Positions 24,131-33,779 of a stretch of DNA of 64,000 nt are shown in pieces; within the stretch, counting starts at the first letter, position 1; every line of letters starts with the position of its first letter. Below the pieces are notes generated by a model. The model saw only the letters and a list, made by a program, of their open reading frames with translations. It was not told the DNA's origin and searched no databases. Source of the stretch: Azospirillum sp. TSH100. Its GTDB lineage: Bacteria > Pseudomonadota > Alphaproteobacteria > Azospirillales > Azospirillaceae. The stretch is taken from NCBI RefSeq assembly GCF_004923295.1, contig NZ_CP039637.1, positions 372,001 to 436,000 of the forward strand, written 5' to 3'. Made by a program: the position numbers and the translations under genes.

Positions 24131-26002
24131 ATGAAGCGGGTATGGGTCGCTACGACCCTCGGACTGATCCTCCTGTTGAACGGCGTGCTCGGCGGCCTGC
24201 TCTCGGCTGAACGCCAGGCCAGTGTCCAGTCCATGGAGGATGTGGCTTCGCTTGCCACGGCGCACAGCGCCGAGCACATGGACGAATTGATGGAGATCGC
24301 CGACCGCACGATATCGGTGGTGTCGGAATTCCTACGGGTTTCTGACAGGATCAAGGATCTCGAAGAAGTCGAGATCCACCGGCTTCTGGTCCATCAGCAC
24401 CGGATTTCCCCTTTTCTGCGAAGCCTTTTCATCGCCTCGCCGGATGGGCGTTTGAAATACGACTCACGCACGCCGCGACCGGCCGCAGTCGACCTGTCTG
24501 ATCGGGACTATGTTCAACATCATCTGACCGGCGGTGCGGACATCCTGTTCATCGGAAAGCCTGTGGTCAGCCGGATAACCGGCGAATGGGGCGTGCCTGT
24601 CAGTCGCCGCGTCGAGGACCGGTTCGGACGCCTCGTCGGGATCGTCACCGCCGCACTCGATCCGGAGATATTTTCTTCGATGCTGGAAGCCTCACCGTTG
24701 CCGGAAGGGATGCGGGCGGCGATCGTCTCGCCGTCCGGCTTCGTGTTCAGCTGCCTGCCAAGCCTGGACTGCCTCGGCCGATCGGCCGCCGACTGGCCAC
24801 TGTTTCTCCAGCATATTCAGGATCCCGGGATGACCGCCAGCACCATGCGGGGCTCCATCCTGCCGGGTGTGGCCGGCCCCGGCGCCTATCAGGTCAGCCC
24901 CCGCTACGGCATCATCGCGGCGGCCAACATCGAAACGCGGGAGGCGATCGCCGGCTGGCTTAGCCGCCTGCCCGTCTATTTCGCGCTGGATCTGGTGCTG
25001 AGCGGCGGTGGGGCGGCGCTGTCCGTCGTTCTGTACCGGCAGGTCATCCGGCGGCGGCGGGCCATGCACGAGCTTGCGGAGGCGAACGCCCAACTGGAAC
25101 AGCGCGTGGCGGAGCGCACGGCCGCCTTGCAGCGCAGCGAAGAAAGGTTGACCGCCTTCGTGACCACCGCGCGCGACGCCATGCTGGTGGTCGATGGTTC
25201 CGGTAGCATCCAGTTTTTCAACCCGGCCGCGACAGTCCTGTTCGGCTATGCCGCCGAAGACGTGATCGGCCGGACCATCGACCTGCTGCTGCCGGGGCAA
25301 CTGAGCGACCAACAGGATCTGGGCCGGTTTGCGAGCCATGGATGGGGGCGGCAGGACGCCGTCCGCGAACTGGTCGCGCGTCATCGCAGCGGCGTGGAGT
25401 TCCCGGTCGAACTCACGCTCGGGGCATCCCACAGTGGTGGAGAGTCGATCTACGTCGGTGTTCTTCGCGACATCCGCGAGCGCAAGCTGCAGGAGGAGAG
25501 GCTGTGGCAGCTTGCCAACCTGGATCCGCTGACCGGGCTGCTGAACCGCCGCGCCTTCATGGAGCGCGGTGCCGCCCTGCTTGAGGAGGGATGGCGCTTG
25601 AGCCGGCCGGTCAGCGTCCTGATGGTCGACGCTGATCATTTCAAAGCGGTCAATGACGGCTTCGGTCATCAGGCCGGTGACGATGTGTTGCGCACGCTTG
25701 CCGACATTTTGAAATCGGCGGTGCGCGGTGGCGATCTGATCGGGCGGCTGGGCGGTGAAGAGTTCGCCATCATCCTGCCGGGTGCCGATGGTGCGGACGC
25801 CGACCGCATAGCCGAGCGCCTGCTGGCGGACGTCCGTCAGGCCCAGGTGCCAGTGGCAGGCCGGATGCTCGCCATCACCGTCAGTATCGGCATCAGCGTG
25901 ACGCGGCGGCGCAGCACGCTGGACGATCTGCTGGCGGCGGCCGATCGGGCGCTGTATGCGGCCAAGACCGCGGGTCGCGACCGGCGGGCCATGGCAGCCT
26001 GA
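24131..26002 (+). CDS. Membrane diguanylate cyclase with extracytoplasmic sensor and PAS domain
   Basis: The 623-residue protein has one membrane segment at about 5-25. A periplasmic Cache-type sensor follows (about 30-275, including SPDGRLKYDSRTPRP and SDRDYVQHHLTGG). A second membrane segment (about 285-305), a short coiled linker, a PAS domain (about 335-455) and a GGDEF domain (about 465-620) complete it. The active site is GGEEF, and an RGGD I-site five residues before it allows product inhibition. It should make c-di-GMP in response to an outside ligand. Start codons at 24131 and 24095 are both possible; the shorter gives a clean membrane start. Its position next to a putative fibre locus fits c-di-GMP control of matrix, an inference. 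Confidence 0.9.
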   Translation: MKRVWVATTLGLILLLNGVLGGLLSAERQASVQSMEDVASLATAHSAEHMDELMEIADRTISVVSEFLRVSDRIKDLEEVEIHRLLVHQHRISPFLRSLFIASPDGRLKYDSRTPRPAAVDLSDRDYVQHHLTGGADILFIGKPVVSRITGEWGVPVSRRVEDRFGRLVGIVTAALDPEIFSSMLEASPLPEGMRAAIVSPSGFVFSCLPSLDCLGRSAADWPLFLQHIQDPGMTASTMRGSILPGVAGPGAYQVSPRYGIIAAANIETREAIAGWLSRLPVYFALDLVLSGGGAALSVVLYRQVIRRRRAMHELAEANAQLEQRVAERTAALQRSEERLTAFVTTARDAMLVVDGSGSIQFFNPAATVLFGYAAEDVIGRTIDLLLPGQLSDQQDLGRFASHGWGRQDAVRELVARHRSGVEFPVELTLGASHSGGESIYVGVLRDIRERKLQEERLWQLANLDPLTGLLNRRAFMERGAALLEEGWRLSRPVSVLMVDADHFKAVNDGFGHQAGDDVLRTLADILKSAVRGGDLIGRLGGEEFAIILPGADGADADRIAERLLADVRQAQVPVAGRMLAITVSIGISVTRRRSTLDDLLAAADRALYAAKTAGRDRRAMAA

Positions 26003-26143
26003 GGAAGCCGAGCCCCGTAGGCTGTCGGAAGGTGCAGTCCGAAAGCGCCGGATGCGGCGATCCGGGCCCGAGCGCAGACGGTGCGGGAACGCGGGTGGGG
26101 GGCGTGGGGTTACCCTCGGGCGACCTCAACGAACGGACCCCCG

Positions 26144-27910
26144 ATGACCCTTCAGCAGTTCATGTCCTTCGCGCTGGTGGGCATCGTGGTGGCGATGCTG
26201 GTCTGGAACAGGTGGCGGTTCGATGTGGTTGCGGTGCTGGCCCTGCTGGCCGGCGTGTTCCTCGGGCTGATCCCGGCGAAGGACGCCTTTTCCGGCTTCG
26301 CCGACGACATCGTCATCATCATCGCCTCCGCGCTGATCGTCAGCGCCGGGATCGCCCGGTCGGGGGTGATCGATGCCCTGGTGCGTCCGGTCGCGGCCAA
26401 GCTGAGCACGCCGACGCGGCAAATCGCCTTCCTGTGCGGGTCGGTCGCCTTCATATCGGCGCTGATGAAGAACATCGGTGCGCTCGCCATCTTCCTGCCG
26501 ATCACCATGCAGCTCGCGCGGCGGCACCGCACCGGCGCGCACCGGGTGCTGATGCCGATGGCCTTCGCCTCGCTGATGGGTGGGCTGATGACGCTGGTCG
26601 GCACTTCTCCAAACATCATCGTGTCCCGTGTGCGCACGGAGATCGTCGGGCAGCCCTTCGCCATGTTCGATTACCTGCCGGTCGGGCTGGGCATCACGGT
26701 GATCGGGCTGCTGTTCCTGATGGTCGGCTGGCGTCTGCTGCCGCAGGACCGCAGCGGCGCCCGTTCGGCGGAGGAAACCTTCGCGGTTGAGAACTATGCC
26801 AGCGAGATGCGACTGCCGGGCTCCTCCTCCTTCGTCGGCCGCACCGTCCGCGACGTCGAAGCGCTGGCCGAAGGCGAGGCGCGGGTGATCGGCCTGATCC
26901 GCGAGCGCTTCCGCCGCTATGTGCCCGACAGGCATTGGACCCTGATAGCCGACGACGTGCTGGTGCTGGAGGGCGACGCCCCGGCCCTGCAACGCCTCGT
27001 CCAGGGGGCCTCGTTGGAGCCGCTCGGCATCCTTGAGGGCGTTGAGGGCGAACTGCTGGCGGTGGAGGCGGTGGTGACACCGGACTCGCCGTTCGCCGGC
27101 AATTCCGACCGCCAGCTCGACCTGCGGCGGCGTTTCGGCGTCAGCCTGTTGGCGGTCAGCCGGACGGGGGAGCGCATCGCGCGCCGACTGCGCCATGTGA
27201 TGTTCCGCGAGGGCGACCTGCTGTTGTTGCAGGTGCCGGCCGAGCGCTATCCCGATGCGCTGGCCGATGCCGGTCTGATTCCGCTGGCCGAGCGCCGCCT
27301 GCAGATCGGCCGGCGCCGGCCGGCCTGGGTGCCGGTGGGCATCCTGGTCATCACGATGCTGGTCCTCGCCTTTCATCTTGCACCACTGGCGGTCACCTTC
27401 CTGGCGGCGGCGGCGGCGATGATCGTCACCGGCGTTCTGAGCGTCGAGGACGCTTATCACGCGGTGGAATGGCCGATCATCGTCCTGCTGGCGGCACTGA
27501 TCCCGGTTAGCGGCACGCTGGAGAGCACCGGGGCGACCCAGGTGATCTCCACCCTGCTGGCCAATGCTGCGCGTGGCCTGCCGGCAGTGGCCTGCGTAAC
27601 GCTGATCATGGCGGCGGCGATGGCGGTGACCCCCTTCCTGAACAATGCGGCGACGGTGCTGGTGATGGCGCCGATCGGCGCGGGCGTGGCGCAGCAGCTT
27701 GGGCTGAGCCCCGATCCCTTCCTGATGGCGGTGGCGGTCGGGGCCGGCAGCGATTTCCTGACCCCCATCGGCCACCAGTGCAATACGCTGGTGATGGGGC
27801 CGGGCGGTTACCGGTTCGGCGATTACCCGCGGCTGGGCGTGCCGCTGTCGCTGATCATCCTGGCGCTGGGCACCTGGCTGATCGTCATGGTCTGGCCGCT
27901 GAGCGGCTGA
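26144..27910 (+). CDS. SLC13/DASS-type transporter with two TrkA-C domains
   Basis: The 588-residue inner-membrane protein has the split layout of this family. N-terminal helices (about 1-205) include MKNIGALAIFLPITM and the LVGTSPNIIVSRVR substrate loop. Two cytoplasmic TrkA-C (RCK_C) domains lie in the middle (about 220-400), and C-terminal helices (about 410-585) carry FLNNAATVLVMAPIG and SDFLTPIGHQCNTLVMGPG. The two SPN/NN-type loops are the sodium and anion sites of DASS carriers. Members move sulfate, dicarboxylates or similar anions; the substrate cannot be read here. A CBS-pair gene follows at 65 bases. Confidence 0.88.
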   Translation: MTLQQFMSFALVGIVVAMLVWNRWRFDVVAVLALLAGVFLGLIPAKDAFSGFADDIVIIIASALIVSAGIARSGVIDALVRPVAAKLSTPTRQIAFLCGSVAFISALMKNIGALAIFLPITMQLARRHRTGAHRVLMPMAFASLMGGLMTLVGTSPNIIVSRVRTEIVGQPFAMFDYLPVGLGITVIGLLFLMVGWRLLPQDRSGARSAEETFAVENYASEMRLPGSSSFVGRTVRDVEALAEGEARVIGLIRERFRRYVPDRHWTLIADDVLVLEGDAPALQRLVQGASLEPLGILEGVEGELLAVEAVVTPDSPFAGNSDRQLDLRRRFGVSLLAVSRTGERIARRLRHVMFREGDLLLLQVPAERYPDALADAGLIPLAERRLQIGRRRPAWVPVGILVITMLVLAFHLAPLAVTFLAAAAAMIVTGVLSVEDAYHAVEWPIIVLLAALIPVSGTLESTGATQVISTLLANAARGLPAVACVTLIMAAAMAVTPFLNNAATVLVMAPIGAGVAQQLGLSPDPFLMAVAVGAGSDFLTPIGHQCNTLVMGPGGYRFGDYPRLGVPLSLIILALGTWLIVMVWPLSG

Positions 27911-27974
27911 GCGGGGCGGGGAACAACGGCAGAAGCGGGCCGTTCCTTATGGCCCGACAACGAGGATCACGACC

Positions 27975-28406
27975 GTGCTGGTTTCCGAGATCATGGCGAA
28001 GGCGCTGGAGTTCATTTCGCCCGATGCCACCGTGCAGGATGCCGCGACGCTGATGGGCGAACTGGATGTCGGGGCCCTTCCGGTCGGATCGGCCGACGAT
28101 CTTGTCGGCATCCTGACCGACCGCGATATCCTGTTCCGGGTGGTGGCGGAAGGCGGTGACAACACACGGATGCGGGTGCGCGACGTGATGTCGAGCGCGC
28201 TCTTCAGCTGCCGCGACACCGACACGCTGGCCACTGCCATGGACATCATGGGCGCATATCACGTGCGCCGCCTGCCGGTGCTGGACGGGGACGGACAGGT
28301 GGTCGGCTGGGTGACGCTGAGCGACATCTCGCGCCGCCTGCTGCTGGACACAGACACCATCCGCGAGGCGCTGAGCGAACTCAGCGCCAGCGGGCAGGAC
28401 GTTTGA
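27975..28406 (+). CDS. Tandem CBS domain protein
   Basis: The 143-residue protein is two CBS motifs (about 5-58 and 72-130) with the paired patterns DVGALPVGSADDLVGILTDRDI and YHVRRLPVLDGDGQVVGWVTLSDI. CBS pairs bind adenosine nucleotides and act as energy sensors. The start is GTG with GAGG nine bases before. It lies just after the transporter gene, so it may regulate transport or be independent. A short hairpin spans its stop region and the convergent stop of the TerB-like gene. Confidence 0.9.
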   Translation: MLVSEIMAKALEFISPDATVQDAATLMGELDVGALPVGSADDLVGILTDRDILFRVVAEGGDNTRMRVRDVMSSALFSCRDTDTLATAMDIMGAYHVRRLPVLDGDGQVVGWVTLSDISRRLLLDTDTIREALSELSASGQDV

Positions 28407-28418
28407 GGGGCTGCGGTC

Positions 28419-29006
28419 CTAAAGCCGCAACCCCATCTGCCGGTTCAGCCGGACCACCAGATCGGCCGGGAGACCCAGGCGCTGGGCGAGATAGCGCAGG
28501 TAGGAGCGGTTGATGGGCGCGTTCTTGTCGACTGTCGCCAGCGATACGGCATAGAAACACGCGGCCAGCCGTGGGGTATCGATACGGCGGACCAGCCCCT
28601 CAAGGCATTGCGGCTCCTCGACCATCCGCTCCAGCCGTGTCCGGCTTTCTTCGTCGAGGCTGCTGGTTTGGAGCCTGCCGCGGATCCGGCCCAGCTCCGT
28701 CGCATCCAGTTCGCCATCGGCTTGGGCTGCTGTGGCCATGGCGAGAACCAGAATATGGGTCTCCTGCGCGCTGGCGGTTCGGAAGTCGGAGGGCGCCCGG
28801 TCGAGCAACTGGTGACGGTTGCGCAGATGGGCGTCGAGGATTTGCCGGGCCAGCATGCCATGCAGCGCCGGTTCATGACCGGGATGGAGCTTTGCCGGTG
28901 CGGGGTCGGCCGCCGTGTCAACTATGGGGCCGCCATCCGCGAGGGGAGTTTCCGGCGTGCCGCCGAACAGGCGCTTCAGAAGGCCGGTCTGGGGAGCGTT
29001 GAGCAT
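28419..29006 (-). CDS. TerB/DUF533-like tellurite-resistance-type protein
   Basis: The 195-residue protein has a low-complexity N-terminal third. An all-helical DUF533/TerB-like domain (about 80-195) follows, with THILVLAMATAAQADGELDATELGRI and a later ACFYAVSLATVDKNAPINRSYLRYLAQRLGLP. The acidic ADGELD turn may bind metal, as in TerB. YebE-type proteins of this family are membrane-anchored, but this one lacks an obvious membrane segment. It is eight bases downstream of the response regulator on the same strand, so the kinase, regulator and TerB genes probably form one unit. Confidence 0.75.
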   Translation of the reverse strand: MLNAPQTGLLKRLFGGTPETPLADGGPIVDTAADPAPAKLHPGHEPALHGMLARQILDAHLRNRHQLLDRAPSDFRTASAQETHILVLAMATAAQADGELDATELGRIRGRLQTSSLDEESRTRLERMVEEPQCLEGLVRRIDTPRLAACFYAVSLATVDKNAPINRSYLRYLAQRLGLPADLVVRLNRQMGLRL

Positions 29007-29013
29007 TCCGCGG

Positions 29014-29400
29014 CTACTCCCCGGCCGGCTGTGGCCGGCGTTGCATGGCAGTATCGATCTGGCTCAGCAGACGGGAGAAGTCGACCGGTTTGGGGTGATA
29101 GTCGTCGCAGCCCGCCTGCAAGGTCTTCTCGCGGTCGCCGGACATGGCGTGGGCGGTCAGCGCGATGATCGGGATGCCGGCGGTTTCCGCCTCCGCCTTC
29201 AGTTCCCGGGCGGCGGTCCAGCCATCAATGACCGGCAGGTTCATGTCGAGCAGGATCACGTCAGGTCGCTCGCTGCGTGCCATCTCCACCCCTTTCCGGC
29301 CGTCGAAGGCGAGAATGACGTCGAACCCGCGCCGTTTCAGCCGGCGCGACAGGAAGTCCCAGATTTCCTCGTGATCCTCGACCAGCAGCAGCTTAGCCAT
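29014..29400 (-). CDS. Single-domain response regulator (CheY-like)
   Basis: The 128-residue protein is one receiver domain and nothing more. Acidic residues sit near the start (LLLVEDHEEIW), the phosphorylated Asp lies in VILLDMNLPVIDGW, and the Thr/Ala switch TAHAM and the Lys in PKPVD are present. AGGAGGT lies a few bases before the ATG at 29400. The start overlaps the end of the hybrid kinase gene by eight bases, which makes that kinase its likely phosphodonor. With no output domain, it should act by protein contact. Confidence 0.92.
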   Translation of the reverse strand: MAKLLLVEDHEEIWDFLSRRLKRRGFDVILAFDGRKGVEMARSERPDVILLDMNLPVIDGWTAARELKAEAETAGIPIIALTAHAMSGDREKTLQAGCDDYHPKPVDFSRLLSQIDTAMQRRPQPAGE

Positions 29401-32400
29401 AGGTACCTCCTGTTCCATCCGTCGTGCTGGCTCCCGTTCTCCGTTCGACGGAAGCCGGCCGCAGGCGTGCGATCGCTTCCTTCAACTCTTCGATCACGCC
29501 ATCAGCTCCATCCTCCGCCATCGGGATGATGTCCCGTACGTGGCCGCGCAGTTCCTCGGTCTCGTCGTGTCCGATCTCCTGGGCGACGACGATCACCGGG
29601 ATACGGCTCCAGTCCGGGTTGCGGGACAAAGCCTTCAGGAAGGCGAAGCCGTCCAGGCCGGCCATGACTGGATCCAGCAGGATCACGGTCGGGATGGCAG
29701 CGGCGAGACGGCGGAAGGCCTCCTCCTCCGTTTCGGCCGCGCCGATTTGCCAGCCGTCGCGGCCCAGTTCGGCGGTCAGGAGAGCGCGAGTCTCGTCCGG
29801 CTCCATCAGCACCAGCGCCGTGCCGGGCGCCTGTCCGCTGAGACCGCTCAGCACCCGGTGCAGGCGCTGCCAGTTCACCGGCTTGGTGAAGTAATCGGCG
29901 GCTCCCAGCGACAGCGCCAACCCCATCTCGCGGCGGGACGAGATGATGATGACCGGGATGTCGGCGAGGTCGGGCTCCGCCTTCAGCACGGACAGCACCG
30001 ACCAGCCGTCGGTCCGCGGCATCATCACGTCGAGCAGGATGACGCGCGGGCGGATTTGCCGGGCGATCGACAGGCCGGTCTGCCCGTCGGCGGCCAGCGC
30101 CACGCCGAAGCCCTCGCGGTGCAGGAAGCGGGCGAGCAGCTCGCGCATCGCCTGTTCGTCGTCGATGATGAGGATCGTCTCGCGCGCGGCCTGGGATGGC
30201 GTGACCTCCTCCACCCGCAGCGGGTCGGCATCGGCCGCACCCGGCAGCCGGCCGTGCCGCAGGTCGGCGGGAAGGCGGAGCGTGAAGCCGGTGCCCTGGC
30301 CCGCTGCCGTGTCGACGGTGATCTCGCCACCCAGCATGTCGGCGAAGGCCTTGGTGATCGCCAGCCCCAGCCCGGTTCCGCCGAAGCGGCGCGTGGTGGA
30401 GCTGTCGGCCTGCATGAAGCGCTCGAACAGCCGGCGGACCTGTTCCGGCGTCATGCCGATTCCGGTGTCGGTGACACGGAAGACGACCATGTCGGCTGGC
30501 ATGACATCCTCCGCGTCCCGCGGGTGGGGTGTGGCACGTTCGACGGACAGAGTGATGGTGCCGTTCTCGGTGAATTTGGCGGCGTTGCTCAGGAGATTGA
30601 ACAGGCATTGGCGCACCTTCACCACGTCGGTGTGCATGACGCCGAGCCCGTCCGTCACCTCCACCGCCAGCCGGTTGCCCTTCTTCGACACCAGCGCCTC
30701 AACTGTCGCAGCGACCTCGCGCGTCAGATCGGCGATGTCGGCGTCCTCGCCATGCACCTCCATCTTGCCGGCCTCGATCTTCGATATGTCGAGGACGCCG
30801 TTGATCAGGTTCAGCAGGTGACGGGCGTTCGCCTCGATCTTCTCCAAATCGGGCAGCATGCTGTCGACGCCGAGGTCGGCCAGCTCCTCCTCCAGCATCT
30901 CCGTGTAGCCGATGACGGCGCTGAGGGGCGTGCGCAGCTCGTGGCTCATGTTGGCGATGAACAGGCTCTTGGCCCGGTTGGCCTCTTCGGCGGCCAAGCG
31001 GGCGGCCTCCAGCTCCTCCTCCACCCGCTTGCGCACGCTGATGTCCTGCATGGCGCCGATCATGCGCAGGGGCTGGCCGATGGCGCTGCGCAGGACGAAG
31101 CCGCGGTCGAGGATGCTGGCATGGCTGCCGTCGGCACGTCGGAAGCGGTATTCATCGTTCCAGCGCGTGCCGCCGCCGTCGATCACCGCATGGATGCCGG
31201 TCACCACATGATCCTGGTCGTCGGGGTGGATGTGGTCCATCCACCAGGAGGCGGAGGTCTCTGTGGCGTCGGCGCCATAACCGAAGAGGGTGCGTACCGC
31301 CTCGTTCCAATGGATGCGGTCCGACGACAGGTTCCAGTCCCAGATGGCGTCGTTGGTGGCCTGCGCCGCCAGCCGATAGCGCTCCTCCGTCTCGCGCAGA
31401 GCCTCTTCGGCGCGTCGTCGGGTGGTGATGTCGGTGTGGACGCCGACCCATTCCTGAACGGCGCCGCTGGCATCCAGCAGGGGAACGGCGCGGACCAGCA
31501 TGTCGTGATAGACGCCGTCGTACCGGCGCAGCCGGTGTTCGGCCTTGTAGATGGTCCGCCCGGTCCGCGCCGCGCGCCAAGCTTCGGAAGTGTGGGGGCG
31601 GTCGTCGGGATGGATGGCCTCGACCCAGCCGGTGCCCTTCAATTGATCGAAGGTCTGGCCGGTGAAATTGCTCCAGCTCGGCTGCGGTCCCTCGAAACGG
31701 CCGGCACCGGAGGTGTTCCAGACGATGGCGGCGGTCGCCTCCACCAGCGATCGGAAACGCTCCTCGCTGAGGCGCAGCTGTTCCTCCGCCCGCTTGGCGT
31801 CGGTGGTGTCCCAGGTGACACCGATCAGGGTGAGGCTGCGTTCCGGCGTGCAGTCGGTCACCAAGCCGCGTGCCACCGCCCAGCGCGTCTCGCCCGAGGG
31901 CAGCAGGATGCGGAATTCGGCGTCATATTCCCCGCGCTCTCGCCGGGCGGTGTCGATGATCCCGGCGATCCGCGGCTGGTCGTCAGGATGGACGCGACCG
32001 GTGACGTCGGAACCACAGATCGGCTGATCCGGGGTGAAGTCGAGGATCTCGCGCAGCCGGGCGTCGGCTTCGATGCGGTCCTCCTGCAAATTCCAGGACC
32101 ATGCGCCGATCCGCGCCGCGCGGAGCGCCAGTTGCAGCCGCCGTTCCGCCTCCATCACCCGGGTTTCGGCCTTGCGCTGTTCAGTGATGTCGGTGTTGGT
32201 GCCAAGCCAGCGCAGGATGCGGCCGTCCTGGCCGCGCACCGGCACGGCACGGGACAGGAACCAGCGGTGGTTGCCGTCCTTGCCGCGCAGGGGAAAGATG
32301 TCCTCCCACGGCTCGCCCGAGCGGATGGCGCGGAAGAAGCCGTCCGACGCGCGGTCGACATGGTCGGGGTGGTGGACGTTGCGCCAGTTCCAGCCTTCCG

Positions 32401-33133
32401 TCTCGCCCGGTTCGGCGCCGGTGAAGTCATACCAACGGCGATTGTACCAGTAAACCGCCCCCCCGGAGTCCGCCATCCAGGTCAGCTGCGGGATCAGGTC
32501 GGCGAGGCTGCGGAACTGGGCCTCGTTTTCGCGCAGCAGGGTCTCGGTGCGGCGGCGCTCGGCGGCGTCATGGGCACGGTCGATGGCACCGCCCAGCAGG
32601 TTGGCGACTCCCTGGAGAAAGGCGGCGTCGGCACTGTTGAATTGGCCTTTCCGGCGACTGTCGATCTCCAGCACGCCGAAGGGCTCGCCCTCACCGCGGA
32701 TGATGACGTTGATGGCGCGCGTCACCCCATGTTCGGCCAGCAGATCGGGACAGCGGAAGCGGGACTCGGTTCCAAGGTCGTTGGAGATGACAGGAGCGCC
32801 GGTCTGCAGCGCATAGCCGGCGGGGGAGGCGAGGTCGGTGCCGACCGACCGCTTCCCGACCACTCCCGGATTCCAACCGACACCGGCACGGACCAGCAGC
32901 CGGCCGGTGCCGTCGGGTTCCTTTATCCATTCCAGAGCCTTGCACAGTTCCGCTTCCAGCCCTTCGGCGCAGAGGGCGGTGGCCTGCTGCAACAGGGTGG
33001 GGACGTCGGTGCTTTTCAGGGCGGCGATGCCGAAGCGGGCCAGCAGGAAGTGCTGCCTCTCCCTGCGGGTCAGGGTCTCGGCAAGCTGCCGGCTGGACGG
33101 AGTGGCGGTTTGGGGTGCTTGGGCAGGGGGCAT
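29393..33133 (-). CDS. Soluble hybrid histidine kinase: GAF, four PAS, HisKA/HATPase, two receivers
   Basis: The protein is about 1246 residues with no membrane segment. A GAF domain (about 25-190) is followed by four PAS/PAC units (about 205-700; for example RSLADLIPQLTWMADSGG and RLAAQATNDAIWDWNLSSD). The HisKA phosphoacceptor is in FIANMSHELRTPLSAV (about 715-780) and HATPase_c ends with GLGLAITKAFADMLGGEI. Two C-terminal receivers follow: VILLDVMMPRTDGW, and a degenerate VILLDPVMAGLDGF. The ATG at 33133 gives a sensible N-terminus, but its ribosome-binding site is weak and an in-frame start at 33232 exists. Signals are cytosolic and unknown. It overlaps the response regulator gene. Confidence 0.9.
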   Translation of the reverse strand: MPPAQAPQTATPSSRQLAETLTRRERQHFLLARFGIAALKSTDVPTLLQQATALCAEGLEAELCKALEWIKEPDGTGRLLVRAGVGWNPGVVGKRSVGTDLASPAGYALQTGAPVISNDLGTESRFRCPDLLAEHGVTRAINVIIRGEGEPFGVLEIDSRRKGQFNSADAAFLQGVANLLGGAIDRAHDAAERRRTETLLRENEAQFRSLADLIPQLTWMADSGGAVYWYNRRWYDFTGAEPGETEGWNWRNVHHPDHVDRASDGFFRAIRSGEPWEDIFPLRGKDGNHRWFLSRAVPVRGQDGRILRWLGTNTDITEQRKAETRVMEAERRLQLALRAARIGAWSWNLQEDRIEADARLREILDFTPDQPICGSDVTGRVHPDDQPRIAGIIDTARRERGEYDAEFRILLPSGETRWAVARGLVTDCTPERSLTLIGVTWDTTDAKRAEEQLRLSEERFRSLVEATAAIVWNTSGAGRFEGPQPSWSNFTGQTFDQLKGTGWVEAIHPDDRPHTSEAWRAARTGRTIYKAEHRLRRYDGVYHDMLVRAVPLLDASGAVQEWVGVHTDITTRRRAEEALRETEERYRLAAQATNDAIWDWNLSSDRIHWNEAVRTLFGYGADATETSASWWMDHIHPDDQDHVVTGIHAVIDGGGTRWNDEYRFRRADGSHASILDRGFVLRSAIGQPLRMIGAMQDISVRKRVEEELEAARLAAEEANRAKSLFIANMSHELRTPLSAVIGYTEMLEEELADLGVDSMLPDLEKIEANARHLLNLINGVLDISKIEAGKMEVHGEDADIADLTREVAATVEALVSKKGNRLAVEVTDGLGVMHTDVVKVRQCLFNLLSNAAKFTENGTITLSVERATPHPRDAEDVMPADMVVFRVTDTGIGMTPEQVRRLFERFMQADSSTTRRFGGTGLGLAITKAFADMLGGEITVDTAAGQGTGFTLRLPADLRHGRLPGAADADPLRVEEVTPSQAARETILIIDDEQAMRELLARFLHREGFGVALAADGQTGLSIARQIRPRVILLDVMMPRTDGWSVLSVLKAEPDLADIPVIIISSRREMGLALSLGAADYFTKPVNWQRLHRVLSGLSGQAPGTALVLMEPDETRALLTAELGRDGWQIGAAETEEEAFRRLAAAIPTVILLDPVMAGLDGFAFLKALSRNPDWSRIPVIVVAQEIGHDETEELRGHVRDIIPMAEDGADGVIEELKEAIARLRPASVERRTGASTTDGTGGTYG

Positions 33134-33779
33134 GAACCATGGACGGGTGGAGAGGGAGAACAGAGGAAACAGCCGGCGGCGGCATTCGTTCACAACGGCG
33201 TGGTGGGTACCGCTCACGACCAGCCCCATCACGGATGGAGTTCACGTATCCCCAGGGATGGCATCGGCGGTTCGCTGCTCGCCTGGGGCCCCGCCCGCGC
33301 CGCCGCAATCTTATGAAGTTTTTCTGTATGTGCTCCACTTCTGGAGCAGGATACCGGATTAATTGAAAGGTAAACGATGAGGGCAGTGGAGATATGAAAT
33401 ATTATCTCTACGCATTCCATACAGTAGTATGATTATTTAAAAAGACAATATTTCGATAATCAGTTGACTCATGGAGATTTGTGAGATATTGGATGAATAT
33501 ATCCGCATATATGCACGCTTTTCCGCGCGCTGGAAGGTCTTTGTTCGGGCGTTTCTTTTCGCTCTTATTGCTTGCGAGCAACCTGCAAAGCTCATTGGCG
33601 ATCCTTGAGGGATAAGGGAGCCATTCAGCTGACGTCAGCTTTTTCAACGCCGAAGAGTTCGTGCGCCGCCGGACTGGTGGCCGTCACGATATCCTTGCAT
33701 TGCCGAACCGCGCGAGCGCGAAGGACTGGAACTGTCCGTCAGCACTCGTCGCATCGTCCCTGAGGAGACCGTTCGCGCC
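33134..33779. other. AT-rich intergenic stretch
   Basis: These 646 bases are clearly poorer in GC than the flanks, mostly from 33360 to 33560, and hold no convincing gene. A minus-strand frame (33408-33647, TTG start, 79 codons) has a fairly balanced composition, but no ribosome-binding site or family. A perfect 14-bp palindrome, AGCTGACGTCAGCT, lies at 33627-33640, and a small hairpin, TGCTCC-acttct-GGAGCA, at 33331-33348. The base composition suggests acquired DNA or a remnant. Confidence 0.5.

Noticed and set aside
29540..33316. Uninterrupted 1258-codon frame opposite the hybrid kinase
   Set aside because: It is a GC-driven shadow: the minus strand has the complete GAF/PAS/kinase/receiver domains, and the plus frame has no recognisable domain and a His/Gln/Arg-rich composition.
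33408..33647. 79-codon minus-strand frame in the AT-rich stretch
   Set aside because: It starts with TTG without a ribosome-binding site and matches no family I know; left as part of the intergenic description.
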